DNA of 64,000 nucleotides from Cupriavidus necator A5-1 (lineage in GTDB: Bacteria; Pseudomonadota; Gammaproteobacteria; Burkholderiales; Burkholderiaceae), in the NCBI RefSeq assembly GCF_000744095.1, contig NZ_JQLI01000004.1, positions 1 to 64,000 of the forward strand. The letters are read 5' to 3'. The notes below the pieces were generated by a model. The model was not told the DNA's origin, ran no database searches, and was given only the letters and a program-made list of their open reading frames with translations. The first letter of the stretch is position 1, and each line of letters begins with the position of its first letter. Made by a program: the position numbers and the translations under genes. This document shows, in pieces, positions 25,702-34,869 of this stretch.

Positions 25702-26496
25702 TTAGAGGGAAGAGTGACTACGCACCGCCTCCTCGAACGCAGCTTTCATTGCCCGGAACCGCGCGTCGACCGCTGCCGGGTCGGCTCGGTTCAGCGAGAT
25801 CATGTTTGCACGCGCCTCCCCACCACGCACAACGCTCAACGCGCCCGCGTTTAGGCCGTCAACGGTCGCGGCGGCAACTGCAGCCGCCGGCTCCAGTACA
25901 AAGCCCAGCGATGCACCGGCGTTGTTTGATTTCATCATCGGGGTGTCAGTGCCACCAGGGTACACAGTCAGAACATGTACGCCTTCACCGTCCAACTCGC
26001 GGCGCAGCGCTTCGCCGAAATGCGCTATTCCTGCTTTCACCGCAGCATAGACCGAGTAGAAAGGGGCGCCGATCAGCCCCATTCCCGACGAGATGTTTAC
26101 CACAGCTGCATCGCCGCTCGCGCGCAAAAGAGGGATGGCGGATCGCGTAAGCAGAATAGGGGCCAGGAGATCTACATTGACCATCGCAGCAATCTCGTCC
26201 TCCGACAGGGTCTCCAACCTACCGGCCCGAACGGCACCGGCATTATTGACCAGGATGTCGAGCCCGCCGAACGCGGCGTGGACGCCGTCGAGACTGAGGA
26301 TACGCCCAGCCTGCGTTCCAACATCGGCTGTCACGCCTTGCGCCGACGGCAATGAGGCAAGCGCTTGGTCCAGAGCCGCCCTACGGCGCCCAGTAATAAA
26401 AACTCTTGCCCCCCGCTCACTTAACGCCTGGGCCAGTGCGAACCCAATCCCACTCGACCCGCCGGTAATTAGTACTCGCTTTCCTTTGACTTCCAT
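25702..26496 (-). CDS. Short-chain dehydrogenase/reductase
   Basis: A classical SDR of 264 aa. Cofactor loop TGGSSGIGFALAQAL, NNAG (ILVNNAGAVRAG), catalytic Ser in VVNISSGMGL, and Tyr-x3-Lys in YAAVKAGI. The Arg-rich FITGRRRAAL after strand 2 suggests NADP(H). ATG 26496 has GGGAG upstream. A 27-bp element lies about 190 bp upstream in the same orientation. Substrate unknown. Confidence 0.88.
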   Translation of the reverse strand: MEVKGKRVLITGGSSGIGFALAQALSERGARVFITGRRRAALDQALASLPSAQGVTADVGTQAGRILSLDGVHAAFGGLDILVNNAGAVRAGRLETLSEDEIAAMVNVDLLAPILLTRSAIPLLRASGDAAVVNISSGMGLIGAPFYSVYAAVKAGIAHFGEALRRELDGEGVHVLTVYPGGTDTPMMKSNNAGASLGFVLEPAAAVAAATVDGLNAGALSVVRGGEARANMISLNRADPAAVDARFRAMKAAFEEAVRSHSSL

Positions 26497-26684
26497 GTCT
26501 TCGCTCCCGACGTCCTTCTCGAGCAGTATTGGACGCGCAACCTGGGCAATTCCTCACATTTCGAGGCGTGCCTCACTCCTCCCCACTGCCCAAGCAGTCG
26601 TGTGAGGGCTGTCTGAGACCAGAATGCCAGTCCGTTGGGGCGAATGCTAGCGGCCGACGCAGGGATTCGAGTAGTGCACGCTCG

Positions 26685-26711
26685 GGAATAACAGACATTC
26701 CCAAGAGGAAT
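26685..26711 (-). promoter_or_regulatory. 27-bp LysR-type element, site 5
   Basis: Minus strand: ATTCC (26711-26707), TCTTG, GGAAT (26701-26697), GTCTGTT, ATTCC (26689-26685). All three half-sites are perfect. It precedes the SDR at 26496. Confidence 0.8.
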
Positions 26712-26756
26712 TCATAAGACAACGCTGAAAGGCACCGGCCACCGCCCCGTTAGACC

Positions 26757-28230
26757 CATCTCCTTATACAGAAGTAGAACGGCCTCCGCAGCGGGGCGGG
26801 ATAGCTGATGCCGCGAAAACTCTGGGGAAAGGGGTTGTAAACATCCGCAGACTCGCGTTTACTCTCGGATTTTCGAGCGGCAATGAGCAACGAGTCGGGG
26901 GCATGGGTGGACGAGGAATTTGAGAGTCTGGATCTTGGTGATCCGCGGCGGGATCGGCGCGCCAAGGAATTGCTCAAGCGGTTTGCGGCCCTGCCTACGG
27001 CGAGCATTCCCGGTGCGTGCGATGACTGGTCGCAAACCATTGGGGCGTATCGGTTTCTGGGCAATGAGCAGATCGATTGGCGGGACGTGATGCAGCCCCA
27101 TTGGGAGCGCACTGCAGCGAGGGCCGCGCAATTTCCGGTGGTGCTGTGCATCGCTGACACCACCGAGCTGAACTTCAATGGCCAGGAAATGGAGGGGCTG
27201 GGGCCGTTGAGCTACGAAGCCCAGCGGGGAATGTATCTCCATCCGACCTACGCGGTGACGCCAGACCGGGAGCCGCTGGGGGTGATCGATGCCTGGATGT
27301 GGGCTCGGGAACTGAAGGACGCCGATGGCCACCGCAGCGGGATCAAGGAAAGCGTGCGCTGGATCGAGGGGTACGAACGGGTGGCGGAGCAAGCCGCGCT
27401 GCTGCCCCAGACAAGGCTGGTGTATGTGACGGACCGCGAGGGTGACATCGCCGAGCTGATGGCGCGCGCCCAGGAACTTGGCCAGCCGGCTGACTGGCTG
27501 ATCCGCAGCCAATACAACCGCAACCTTGCTGAGGCGGGCAAGCTGTGGGATAGCGTTGACGCCAGCCCGGTGCTTGGGGAAATTACCTTTATCTTGCCAG
27601 GGCGTGCAGGCCAGAAAGCGCGCGAGGTCAAACAGGAGCTACGTGCACAACGTGTGCAGCTGCCGGGTACGATTGGAGCGGCGCTCACCTGTGTGGAGGC
27701 CAGGGAGATCGGAGCGCCCGCTGGCATCAAGCCAGTGGTTTGGCGCTTGTTGACGAACCGAGAAGCGCAGGACGCCGATGCTGTCATCGAACTCGTCGAC
27801 TGGTACCGAGCCCGATGGGAGGTGGAGATGTTCTTCCATGTCCTGAAGACCGGCTGCAAGGTCGAAGCGCTACAGCTATCGCACATGGATCGCGTGGAGC
27901 GGGCCTTGGCGTTGTATATGGTGGTGGCGTGGCGCATTGCCCGCTTGATGCGGTTGGGCAGAACCTGCCCGGATCTGGATGCGTCACTGTTCTTCGACGC
28001 CGACGAGATTCGGGGGGCATACGTGCTCGCCAAAAAAGCCCGCCCGAAGGTACCAGTCACACTCAATCAGATGATTCGGTTGGTGGCTTCCCTGGGTGGG
28101 TTCCTTGGGCGCAAGAGCGATGGTGAGCCCGGCGCCAAGACGATCTGGATCGGCATGCAGCGAACCATGGATGCCGCGCTCACCATTCAGGCACTGCGGG
28201 AAGAGTCATGACTTCTGTATAAGGAGATGC
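26757..28230. mobile_element. IS50-like (IS4 family) insertion sequence
   Basis: Perfect 19-bp inverted ends: CATCTCCTTATACAGAAGT at 26757 and its complement ending at 28230. Both are flanked by the 9-bp direct repeat CGTTAGACC (26748-26756 and 28231-28239), the target duplication size of the IS50 group. Length 1474 bp. The element appears complete and fairly recent. Confidence 0.93.
26883..28211 (+). CDS. IS50-like transposase
   Basis: 442 aa. The N-terminus WVDEEFESLDLGDPRRDRRA, then LPTASIPGACDDWSQTIGAY is typical of Tn5-like transposases; catalytic blocks are VLCIADTTELNF (first Asp), LVYVTDREGDIAEL (second Asp) and the YREK-type region VDWYRARWEVEMFFHVLKTG (Glu). Intact within perfect IS ends. 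Confidence 0.93.
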   Translation: MSNESGAWVDEEFESLDLGDPRRDRRAKELLKRFAALPTASIPGACDDWSQTIGAYRFLGNEQIDWRDVMQPHWERTAARAAQFPVVLCIADTTELNFNGQEMEGLGPLSYEAQRGMYLHPTYAVTPDREPLGVIDAWMWARELKDADGHRSGIKESVRWIEGYERVAEQAALLPQTRLVYVTDREGDIAELMARAQELGQPADWLIRSQYNRNLAEAGKLWDSVDASPVLGEITFILPGRAGQKAREVKQELRAQRVQLPGTIGAALTCVEAREIGAPAGIKPVVWRLLTNREAQDADAVIELVDWYRARWEVEMFFHVLKTGCKVEALQLSHMDRVERALALYMVVAWRIARLMRLGRTCPDLDASLFFDADEIRGAYVLAKKARPKVPVTLNQMIRLVASLGGFLGRKSDGEPGAKTIWIGMQRTMDAALTIQALREES

Positions 28231-28304
28231 GTTAGACCGCCTCAAGTAGGCTTCCACCTCCTCCGAAGAAGTCGCAACGCAACACGAAGTGTGGATAGTC
28301 CTGT

Positions 28305-28331
28305 ATTCCGGTGTGGAATTGCTGTTATTCG
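28305..28331 (+). promoter_or_regulatory. 27-bp LysR-type element, site 6
   Basis: ATTCC (28305-28309), GGTGT, GGAAT (28315-28319), TGCTGTT, ATTCG (28327-28331). It lies 75 bp before the SDR start at 28407, in the same orientation. Confidence 0.78.
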
Positions 28332-28406
28332 AGCAAGCCGCCTTGCTTCCTTGATTGTGCCAACCGATTATCTAACCAGCAACTTCCACTGCGAGAGGCA
28401 AAGCAC

Positions 28407-29126
28407 ATGACATCACGTACCTTCCTAGTTACGGGCGCGAGCAAGGGCATCGGCCGCGCATTATCGGAACGCCTTATCCGCAACGGGCACCGAGTGGTTG
28501 GACTCGCACGAAACCCTGACGCTTCGTTTCCAGGCGAGTTGGTGTCGGTCGATTTGTCCGATCGCGAGGAAACTGCCGCGACGCTCGAGAAGCTGACGCG
28601 TGCGATTCGCTTCGACGGGCTGGTTAACAACGTCGGTCTCGTGATGCCACAACGGATCGGCGAGGTGCGGATTGAGGATCTCGACGCCGTCCTTACCGCC
28701 AACCTCCACCCGGCGGTGCAGGCGATGCAGGCTGTGTTGCCAAACATGCTCGACTCCAAATGGGGGCGCGTGGTCAACATCTCTAGTCTCACTGTCCTGG
28801 GCGCATTTGAACGGACCTCTTATGCTGCCGCCAAGGCGGCCTTGATCAGCTTCTCGCGATCGTGGGCACTTGAACTCGCTACGACCGGGGTTACCGTTAA
28901 CACGGTTGCCCCAGGGCCAATCGAGACCGAACTGTTCCGAAAGAACAGTCCCCCAGGAAGTGCCGGCGAACGACGCTTTCTCTCTGCTGTTCCGATGAAT
29001 CGTTTCGGCAAGCCCGAAGAAATCGCGGCCGCAATCGAGTTCTTGCTCTCGGAGGTTTCTGCGTTCATTACAGGGCAGACGCTCTTTGTTGACGGGGGTG
29101 CGTCTATCGGCAAGTCCTCGATCTAA
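28407..29126 (+). CDS. Short-chain dehydrogenase/reductase
   Basis: About 239 aa from ATG 28407 (GAGAGG upstream). TGASKGIGRALSERLI, LVNNVG, VVNISSLTVLG (Ser), and the Tyr-Lys pair in TSYAAAKAALISF; C-terminus ITGQTLFVDGGAS is typical of FabG-like enzymes. ARNPDA after strand 2 is compatible with NADP(H). Site 6 is directly upstream. Substrate unknown. Confidence 0.88.
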   Translation: MTSRTFLVTGASKGIGRALSERLIRNGHRVVGLARNPDASFPGELVSVDLSDREETAATLEKLTRAIRFDGLVNNVGLVMPQRIGEVRIEDLDAVLTANLHPAVQAMQAVLPNMLDSKWGRVVNISSLTVLGAFERTSYAAAKAALISFSRSWALELATTGVTVNTVAPGPIETELFRKNSPPGSAGERRFLSAVPMNRFGKPEEIAAAIEFLLSEVSAFITGQTLFVDGGASIGKSSI

Positions 29127-29389
29127 TTCAGGACCATCGGACCGGAACCGGTTGACGCGATGCCTGCTGTGAGCGGTCGCTAACCGGTTTCGGTTCGGTA
29201 CGCCAGCGTCGGTTCAGGGGAACCCCGGGATCTCCAAGTGCGCCAGCGGATTCTCCAGCCGAACCAATAACTTGCTGGCGCGGCCAAAATGCCTAGGTCA
29301 CGATCGCCTCGTCGCCTGGCAATTCCGCCCCCGATCTCCTCAGGAAAAATCTCCGACACGGCGCCTCCGCCGAGAGGTTGAGAGGTTTG

Positions 29390-29866
29390 CTTGTTTCGAA
29401 AAGGTGGGCTCTGAGTTATGGAATCTTCTCCTCGTCTTGATGGGCCCAGCGCCCGCGACCATGCTTTTCACGGCACTCAGAATTGCTCCGGCCGTTCACA
29501 CGGCAACAGCGCCCGCGTCGGCCATGTTCATTGCCTGCGCGCTTGGCGCGAGTTGGCTGCGAGGTACCGCGCTTCCCCTGCGTAAGGCGATTGCGATATT
29601 TGTGGTGATATGCGGAATCGGAATTCTCGGGGCCGCCGCCACCGTCCTCGGCGAGTGGACGGCCGATGGAATACTGGGGGATGCCTTATTCGTTCTTGCC
29701 GGGAGTATGTCCGCGCTTGCCAGCCTGATAATGCAACGGCGCAATATCCCCAATATGCTGGCCCTGGCGGTGATATACCCAACGGCGTTGATTGCCTTTG
29801 GCCCCCTGCATCTCTTTCTAGATCCTATGAATGAAGGCGGGTCGGTAACGCACGCAAAGCGATCCT
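29390..29866 (+). pseudogene. EamA/DMT-type transporter remnant
   Basis: The frame encodes about four membrane segments: MLFTALRIAPAVHTATAPAS, FIACALGASWL, AIAIFVVICGIGILGAAATV and LFVLAGSMSALASLIMQRRN. It matches the middle of a ten-segment EamA permease. The first segments are absent or out of frame, and the 3' half is lost where the IS1111-type element begins. Confidence 0.6.
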
Positions 29867-29903
29867 AAAGTAAAGGTGCGACCCATTCACCTTGGAGCAC
29901 GTC

Positions 29904-31100
29904 ATGCAACCGACCCGTATCAATCATTCTATGCCCGGAGAAGATGTATTGGCAGTGGCCCTGGAGCTGTCCAACAGCACCTGGAAAATCGCCCTGCACG
30001 ACGGCAAGCGGGAGAAGCCTGCGATCCAGACTGTAGCTGCAAAAGTTCCGGCATGCCGCCTGGACGAAGCGATGCAAGCGATCGAGAAGATCAAGACGAA
30101 ATGGGGACTTGGCCCTGCCGTGCGCACCGTCGTGTTGTACGAGGCTGGTCAGGACGGCTTCTGGATCGAGCGGGCGCTATCGAAGCTAGGATACGAAGTA
30201 GTGATCTGCGACCCCGCCAGCATCCCGGTGGAGCGGCACGCGCGGCGGGCCAAGACCGACCGACTCGACGCGATCAAGCTGGTGTTGTGCCTGCGCGCCT
30301 GGCTGCGCGGCGAACATGACCGCATGCACGTGATTCGCGTACCGGGCGTTGAAACCGAAGCCCAGCGGCACCTGGTGCGCGACCGGGGTGAACTTCAAAA
30401 AGAAGCGCTACAGCACCGCGACCGGATCCGCAAGCTGCTGCGAACAGTGGGTTGCTGGCAAGACGTCGAAGGCGATATCGCAAAGCGGCTAGCAAAGGGA
30501 GAAATTTCCTGCTACGACGGCGCGGCAATCCCTGCGCAGTTGAATGCGCGGCTGATCCGGGAGTGTCAGCGCTTGGCCTTAGCCCAGCAGCAACTCGCTG
30601 CACTGGAAAAAGACCTGGTCAGGCAATTGCCGGAACCCGCACAAAAACGCATTGCCGACCTGCAACGGCTCAAGGCGGTCGGCCCGGTCGGCGCGACTCG
30701 ACTGGTGCTCGAGCTGTTCTGGCGCAGCTTTGACAACCGCCGGCAGGTGGGCGCCTGTGTCGGCTTGGCGCCGCAGCCGTACGACAGCGGCCAGAGCCGG
30801 GTCGACCAGGGGATCAGTAAGCAGGGCAACCGGCGCGTGCGTTCTCTGCTTATTGAAATGGCGTGGCTCTGGTTACGCTATCAGCCCGGCAGTGCGATGG
30901 CGCAGTGGTACGTGCAGCGCACCCAAGGAAATAGCCAGAACAAGCGGGGCAAGCGCATCGCTATAGTCGCGGTGGCGCGACGGCTGGTCATCGCTCTGTG
31001 GCGCTATCTGACGCATGGAATCCTACCCGAGGGAGCGCTTCTGAAAAACAGCAAGACCACAGGATTAAAACGTTCAGCCGGCCAAGTGGCAGCAGTTTGA
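29904..31100 (+). CDS. IS110-family (IS1111 group) transposase
   Basis: About 398 aa from ATG 29904 (GGAG upstream). N-terminal DEDD domain: VLAVALELSNSTWKIALHDG, VVLYEAGQDGFWIERAL and RRAKTDRLDAIKLVLCLRAW; C-terminal domain with LKAVGPVGATRLVLELFWRS and ACVGLAPQPYDSG, then ISKQGNRRVRSLLIEMAWLW. These are the two domains of IS110-like recombinases (catalytic Ser in the C-terminal domain). I could not define the exact ends of the element. Confidence 0.9.
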   Translation: MQPTRINHSMPGEDVLAVALELSNSTWKIALHDGKREKPAIQTVAAKVPACRLDEAMQAIEKIKTKWGLGPAVRTVVLYEAGQDGFWIERALSKLGYEVVICDPASIPVERHARRAKTDRLDAIKLVLCLRAWLRGEHDRMHVIRVPGVETEAQRHLVRDRGELQKEALQHRDRIRKLLRTVGCWQDVEGDIAKRLAKGEISCYDGAAIPAQLNARLIRECQRLALAQQQLAALEKDLVRQLPEPAQKRIADLQRLKAVGPVGATRLVLELFWRSFDNRRQVGACVGLAPQPYDSGQSRVDQGISKQGNRRVRSLLIEMAWLWLRYQPGSAMAQWYVQRTQGNSQNKRGKRIAIVAVARRLVIALWRYLTHGILPEGALLKNSKTTGLKRSAGQVAAV

Positions 31101-31517
31101 AGGAATGGCGGCAACGCTCGCATTAGCTGTTCCTGTCCGTCCTATCGCAAGTCAGTTCGAAGTAGACAAGCCCGTGCAGCCTGCTGGTTGCAACCGCAAC
31201 CGACACTACTAGATGGGGCTTCTCGCATCAAGGTCGCCTTAGCGCAACGCGCATGCAGGATTGGGCTGGGCAAATACCAGCGGATAGAAGTTGGTGGGAC
31301 GTCGAAATCTCACGTAAAGATGACCGGGAACTTTGAAACTGGTGAACAACAGCGACAGACGCCTTGCGGTAAGCGCGAGCTAGATTAGGAAGTTGGATCA
31401 ATTTGCGTAAAAATTCTTGCCTTCCGATTCATCATAGAAGCAGGCTGTTGAAAAGCACTCCGCCACGAAGGGCGCAGCGCAGCTAAACAAGAATCGACAT
31501 GGAAGTGGCCGCTGACC

Positions 31518-32499
31518 ATGGTCAACCAGGCCTTGGCGAAGATGAATCGGCTGTTCGCAAGCATGTACGAAGCCGATATCAAGGGCGGACGCCCGAGCAT
31601 TGCGCCGGAGAAGCTGCTGCGCGCGATGCTGCTGCAGGTTCTGTATAGCATCCGGTCCGAACGCCAACTGATGGAGCAAAACGAAGTACAACTTGCTGTT
31701 CCGATGGTTCATCGGCCTGTCGATGGACGACGCAGTCTGGGTGCCAACGGTGTTCACCAAGAACCGTGCACGGCTGATCCAGCACGATGCAGTGATCACG
31801 TTCTTCAACGAGGTGCTGGCCATCGCGCACAAGCGCAACTTGCTGTCGGGAGAGCACTTCAGCGTGGATGGCACGATGATTAAGGCCTGGGCCGGCCACA
31901 AGAGCTTCGTACGCAAGGACGGCGGCGATGGCGCTGACAGCGACAGCGGTGGCACCGGCGGCTTCCAAGGAGAGAAGCGCAGCAACGAGACGCATCAGTC
32001 CAAGACTGATCCGGACGCCAAGCTCTATCGCAAGGGCAAGACCGCCAGTGAGCTGTGCTATATGGGTCACACCTTGAGCGACAACCGCCACGGCCTGGTG
32101 GTAAGCGCGGTGGTGACCCAAGCCGACGGATATGCTGAGCGCGAGGCCGCGAAGGCCATGCTCAACGACGCCCGGCAGGTCGCTAACGAGCCGGGCGTCG
32201 AAGTTACCGTGGGCGCGGACAAGGGCTACGACGCCGAGGAGTTCGTTCAAGCCTGCCTTGATATGAAGGTGACTCCGCACGTGGCGCAAAACACTTCAGG
32301 GCGACGCTCGGCGGTGCCCGATGAGATTGCCCGCAGCGTCGGCTATGCCATCTCGCAGCAGAAGCGCAAGCTGATCGAACAGGGCTTCGGCTGGGTCAAG
32401 ACGGTCGGGCGCATGCGTCAGGTGATGGTGCGCGGCTTGAAGAAGGTCGACCAGATGTTTGTACTTAGCATGGCCGCTTACAACCTCGTGCGGATGTGA
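31518..32499 (+). pseudogene. IS5-family transposase with a frameshift
   Basis: The N-terminal part (FASMYEADIKGGRPSIAPEK, then LLRAMLLQVLYSIRSERQL) lies in the frame from 31518. At a CAAAACG run near 31680 one extra base shifts the frame, after which YNLLFRWFIGLSMDDAVW continues to the catalytic blocks GEHFSVDGTMIKAWAGHKSF, EVTVGADKGYDAEEF and LIEQGFGWVKTVGRMRQVMV. All conserved parts are present. Either a true pseudogene, a slippage-dependent frame, or a sequencing error in the homopolymer. Confidence 0.8.
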
Positions 32500-32604
32500 T
32501 CGCTAGGACAAGTCCGTCCGCAGGGCCTGTAATGGGAGCAAGGAAGCCAAAAATGGGCATCAAACCGCGTGAAAATCGATGAAATGACGCCCGGCTTCCG
32601 GATT

Positions 32605-32682
32605 ATGAAAAATACGAGGCATGTGCGTCGCGCAGGGGGAAGCTTTGCCCTGTCTGCAGCGAGTACTTCAGCGGCCTGCTAA
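32605..32682 (+). CDS. Possible 25-codon peptide gene
   Basis: ATG 32605 to TAA 32680-32682 encodes MKNTRHVRRAGGSFALSAAS, then TSAAC. The stop lies inside a terminator-like hairpin (CGGC 32672-32675, GCCG 32685-32688, T7 32691-32697). No clear ribosome binding site. Could be a decayed gene tail. Confidence 0.2.
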   Translation: MKNTRHVRRAGGSFALSAASTSAAC

Positions 32683-32697
32683 GCGCCGGGTTTTTTT
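32672..32697 (+). terminator. Hairpin with T7
   Basis: A 4-bp GC stem with a 9-nt loop, then GG and seven T residues. Downstream of the IS5 transposase and of the possible 25-codon ORF. Confidence 0.4.
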
Positions 32698-32842
32698 ATA
32701 TGGGGAGAATTCGGCGAGGACGGCTCTGAATCCCAATAATTTCCGGCCGATTCAGGTCTCGAGTCCTAAAGAAGATACTTCAGCGAAAGGGCAGGCGCAG
32801 TCGCGAGCGGCGCACTGCTGAAACTGGCCAGGCCAGCCGATC

Positions 32843-34142
32843 ACGGGATCGGTATCGCCGGGCATCTGCAATCGTGGGGGATTCTCGCCAACTTCTGCTC
32901 TTCTGGGATTCAAGGGGGGTACCGACGCCGGTACCCCTCCGATACTCCCGTTCCCGCGCCCCGGCGCTGGAACGCACTGCGTGGCGCAGCAGGCGACCCG
33001 ATGTCAGACCGCGGGCGGCAGCAGCTTCTGGTCGATGAAGAACTGCAGCGCGTCGCTGAACGCGTCCCGGGTGTCAACCACCTCGCCAAAGCCAGCCTTG
33101 CGCAGCTTGATGGTGCTGACGAAGGCAACCGGACCGGCCGAGGCACCATAGGCGAACGCAAAGTCCGCGTGCTGGTCGCCCTGACCAACGAAGGCCGCCA
33201 GATCCCCGCTTGCCAGACCGTGCTTGGCCACGATCTTCGCCCAGACATCAGCGTTGTCCCGAATGTACTGAGCCACGCTCATCGGCTCATCCGGACCCGT
33301 TGCCACGCCAAGCGTCTTGGCCAGCGCGGGCCAGACATGCCGCCACGCGAACACATCTCCATTGGTAATGTTGAAGATCTCGTTCGCCGCCTGCGGAGCT
33401 TGTCCAGCCCACGCCATCACCTTGCCCACCAGGTCGGCATCCGCCATCTCCCATACGAAGGCCGGGCCTCCAGGGAAGCTGAACGGCTCGCCCTTCTCGC
33501 GCCGAATCGCCGCATACACGCCGATGGCCGGCAGCACGTTCAGAGCACCCGGCGTCTTACCCGTCACCAGTTGCGGCCGCAGCACGGTATAGGTGAACCC
33601 GTGCTTCGCACCCGCATCGCGGACATAGTCCTGCTGGTCGAAGAAGAAATTCGCATGATCGTCGCGAGGATCGCTCTCGCGCGCCGGCACGGCGATCGGA
33701 TGAAGATGGACGCCATACGCCTTCGTGCCCTGCAGGATCGACACATGCTTCAGGCTCGACTTCCCGGCCACAAGGGGCTCCACCACGTTGCGCAGCATCG
33801 CATTGTTGACTTCAATCTGCTCGGCATTCGACCAGCCCCCCACGAGATCCTTGGCGTTCTCATAGATCGCGGCGTAGGCGACATGCGTGACGCCGCCGAG
33901 ACCAGAAAGTGCCTCCCTCGATGCCTTCTCGTCGCGCAGGTCAACCGAGACGAACTCGAAGTCCCGACCGCTCGGAAGCACCGGTTTGCGTCGGGAAATA
34001 CCGACCACATCCCAGCCCGCATTCAGAAAGGACTCGATGGCGGCAACGCCGATCAATCCGCTCGCTCCTGCCACCACCACTTTGTTTCGCACGCCCATCA
34101 CAAGCTCCATGTCATCGTTACTCTTCCCCTTACGCAAACTCG
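32843..34142. repeat. 1.3-kb direct repeat, copy 1
   Basis: Matches 45208-46507 in the same orientation at an offset of 12365 bp. I noticed one difference (T at 32853, C at 45218); not every base was compared by computation. It contains the whole PRISE-like gene and ends in its 5' leader. Beyond 34142 the two flanks remain alignable but clearly diverged, including the LysR-type element. Confidence 0.9.
33004..34098 (-). CDS. PRISE-like NAD(P)-dependent reductase, copy 1
   Basis: About 364 aa from ATG 34098 (GGAG, 6 nt upstream); the frame is open further upstream but lacks a better start. Rossmann loop VVAGASGLIGVAAIESFLN. ILQGTKAYGVHLHPI corresponds to the catalytic Lys motif of progesterone-5-beta-reductase/iridoid-synthase-like (PRISE) enzymes, and HANFFFDQQDYVRD to their NFYY motif, where the catalytic Tyr seems to be Phe. 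TGPDEPMSVAQYIRDNADVW is the C-terminal PRISE region. The family reduces enones with NADPH. Identical copy at 45369. Site 7 lies upstream in the same orientation. Confidence 0.8.
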   Translation of the reverse strand: MGVRNKVVVAGASGLIGVAAIESFLNAGWDVVGISRRKPVLPSGRDFEFVSVDLRDEKASREALSGLGGVTHVAYAAIYENAKDLVGGWSNAEQIEVNNAMLRNVVEPLVAGKSSLKHVSILQGTKAYGVHLHPIAVPARESDPRDDHANFFFDQQDYVRDAGAKHGFTYTVLRPQLVTGKTPGALNVLPAIGVYAAIRREKGEPFSFPGGPAFVWEMADADLVGKVMAWAGQAPQAANEIFNITNGDVFAWRHVWPALAKTLGVATGPDEPMSVAQYIRDNADVWAKIVAKHGLASGDLAAFVGQGDQHADFAFAYGASAGPVAFVSTIKLRKAGFGEVVDTRDAFSDALQFFIDQKLLPPAV

Positions 34143-34260
34143 TGCCCGAGTGCGAGGCAATCTGGCCCGTCTGGCCTCGCCTCCGCCATCGGCGGACCAC
34201 GATACAGGGGTACACGTCAAAGATTAGCCGCTGGGTCGCACTGGCGGAAGCGTGGCCTAT

Positions 34261-34287
34261 GGACTATGTGTTATGCCCGTTCGGAAT
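34261..34287 (-). promoter_or_regulatory. 27-bp LysR-type element, site 7
   Basis: Minus strand: ATTCC (34287-34283), GAACG, GGCAT (34277-34273), AACACAT, AGTCC (34265-34261). It faces the PRISE-like gene and has a diverged counterpart before copy 2. Confidence 0.72.
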
Positions 34288-34452
34288 TGCCATCCCGGCC
34301 CTGAATCTGGAATCATGTTCCAACGTCGGTCGGCTAACGATGCATGCCTGCTGACCTTCACACCGGAGGCAGCAACCGCGCGATGCTGGCCGGCAAACCG
34401 CGGCCATGAGAACGAAGCAGTCCTCCACCGCACGCAGGAACAAATACAGTCC

Positions 34453-34799
34453 ATGGATATCAGTTTTGGCGAGCACAGTGGAAAATCCACTGAAGAAGTC
34501 CTTTTGACCCACGCGTCGTTTGCGAAGCTTGTCCTCGAGGGGGCCGAAGACGCGGCTCTCCGCAATGACCTGAGGGTGCTCATCGAGAAATTCGACGCAA
34601 AGCCGTTCTCAAAGACATGCTTTGACTGCGGCGCCCCCGCTACGACGGTTAGCGCGTATCGGGCAACGAAGCAGTCCTGTTCGCCTGGTGTAATCGCTGC
34701 AATCACTACACGGAAGGCAAGGACCCGTCGAAGCTCTACGAATTCCGAACCGTCGCGGAGGGAAGCCCTCCCTTGGAGTATCTTTCCCGAGACCGCTAA
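34453..34799 (+). pseudogene. ExoX-C-like zinc-binding protein with frameshift
   Basis: From ATG 34453: MDISFGEHSGKSTEEVLLTH, then FAKLVLEGAEDA, matching the exonuclease-X-like C-terminal domain, and then KTCFDCGAPATTVSAYR. At about 34662 the frame must shift by one base to continue as GNEAVLFAWCNRCNHYTEGK, then DPSKLYEF, to TAA 34797. The four cysteines (CFDC, CNRC) form a zinc-ribbon pair only after that shift, which supports one indel in GGG. Confidence 0.6.
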
Positions 34800-34869
34800 A
34801 AGATTTGCAGTGCAGTTGACATAACCCGACCATCACTATCCGGATCGTGCCGTGCGTGGCAACAAAGGT

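Noticed and set aside
29840..31110. Exact ends for the IS1111-type element
   Set aside because: Elements of this group lack simple terminal repeats and I could not find a duplicated target, so I list only its gene.
33001..34227. Plus-strand frames of about 400 and 480 codons opposite the PRISE-like genes (33001 and 45168)
   Set aside because: These are shadows of a gene with a clear Rossmann fold on the other strand.
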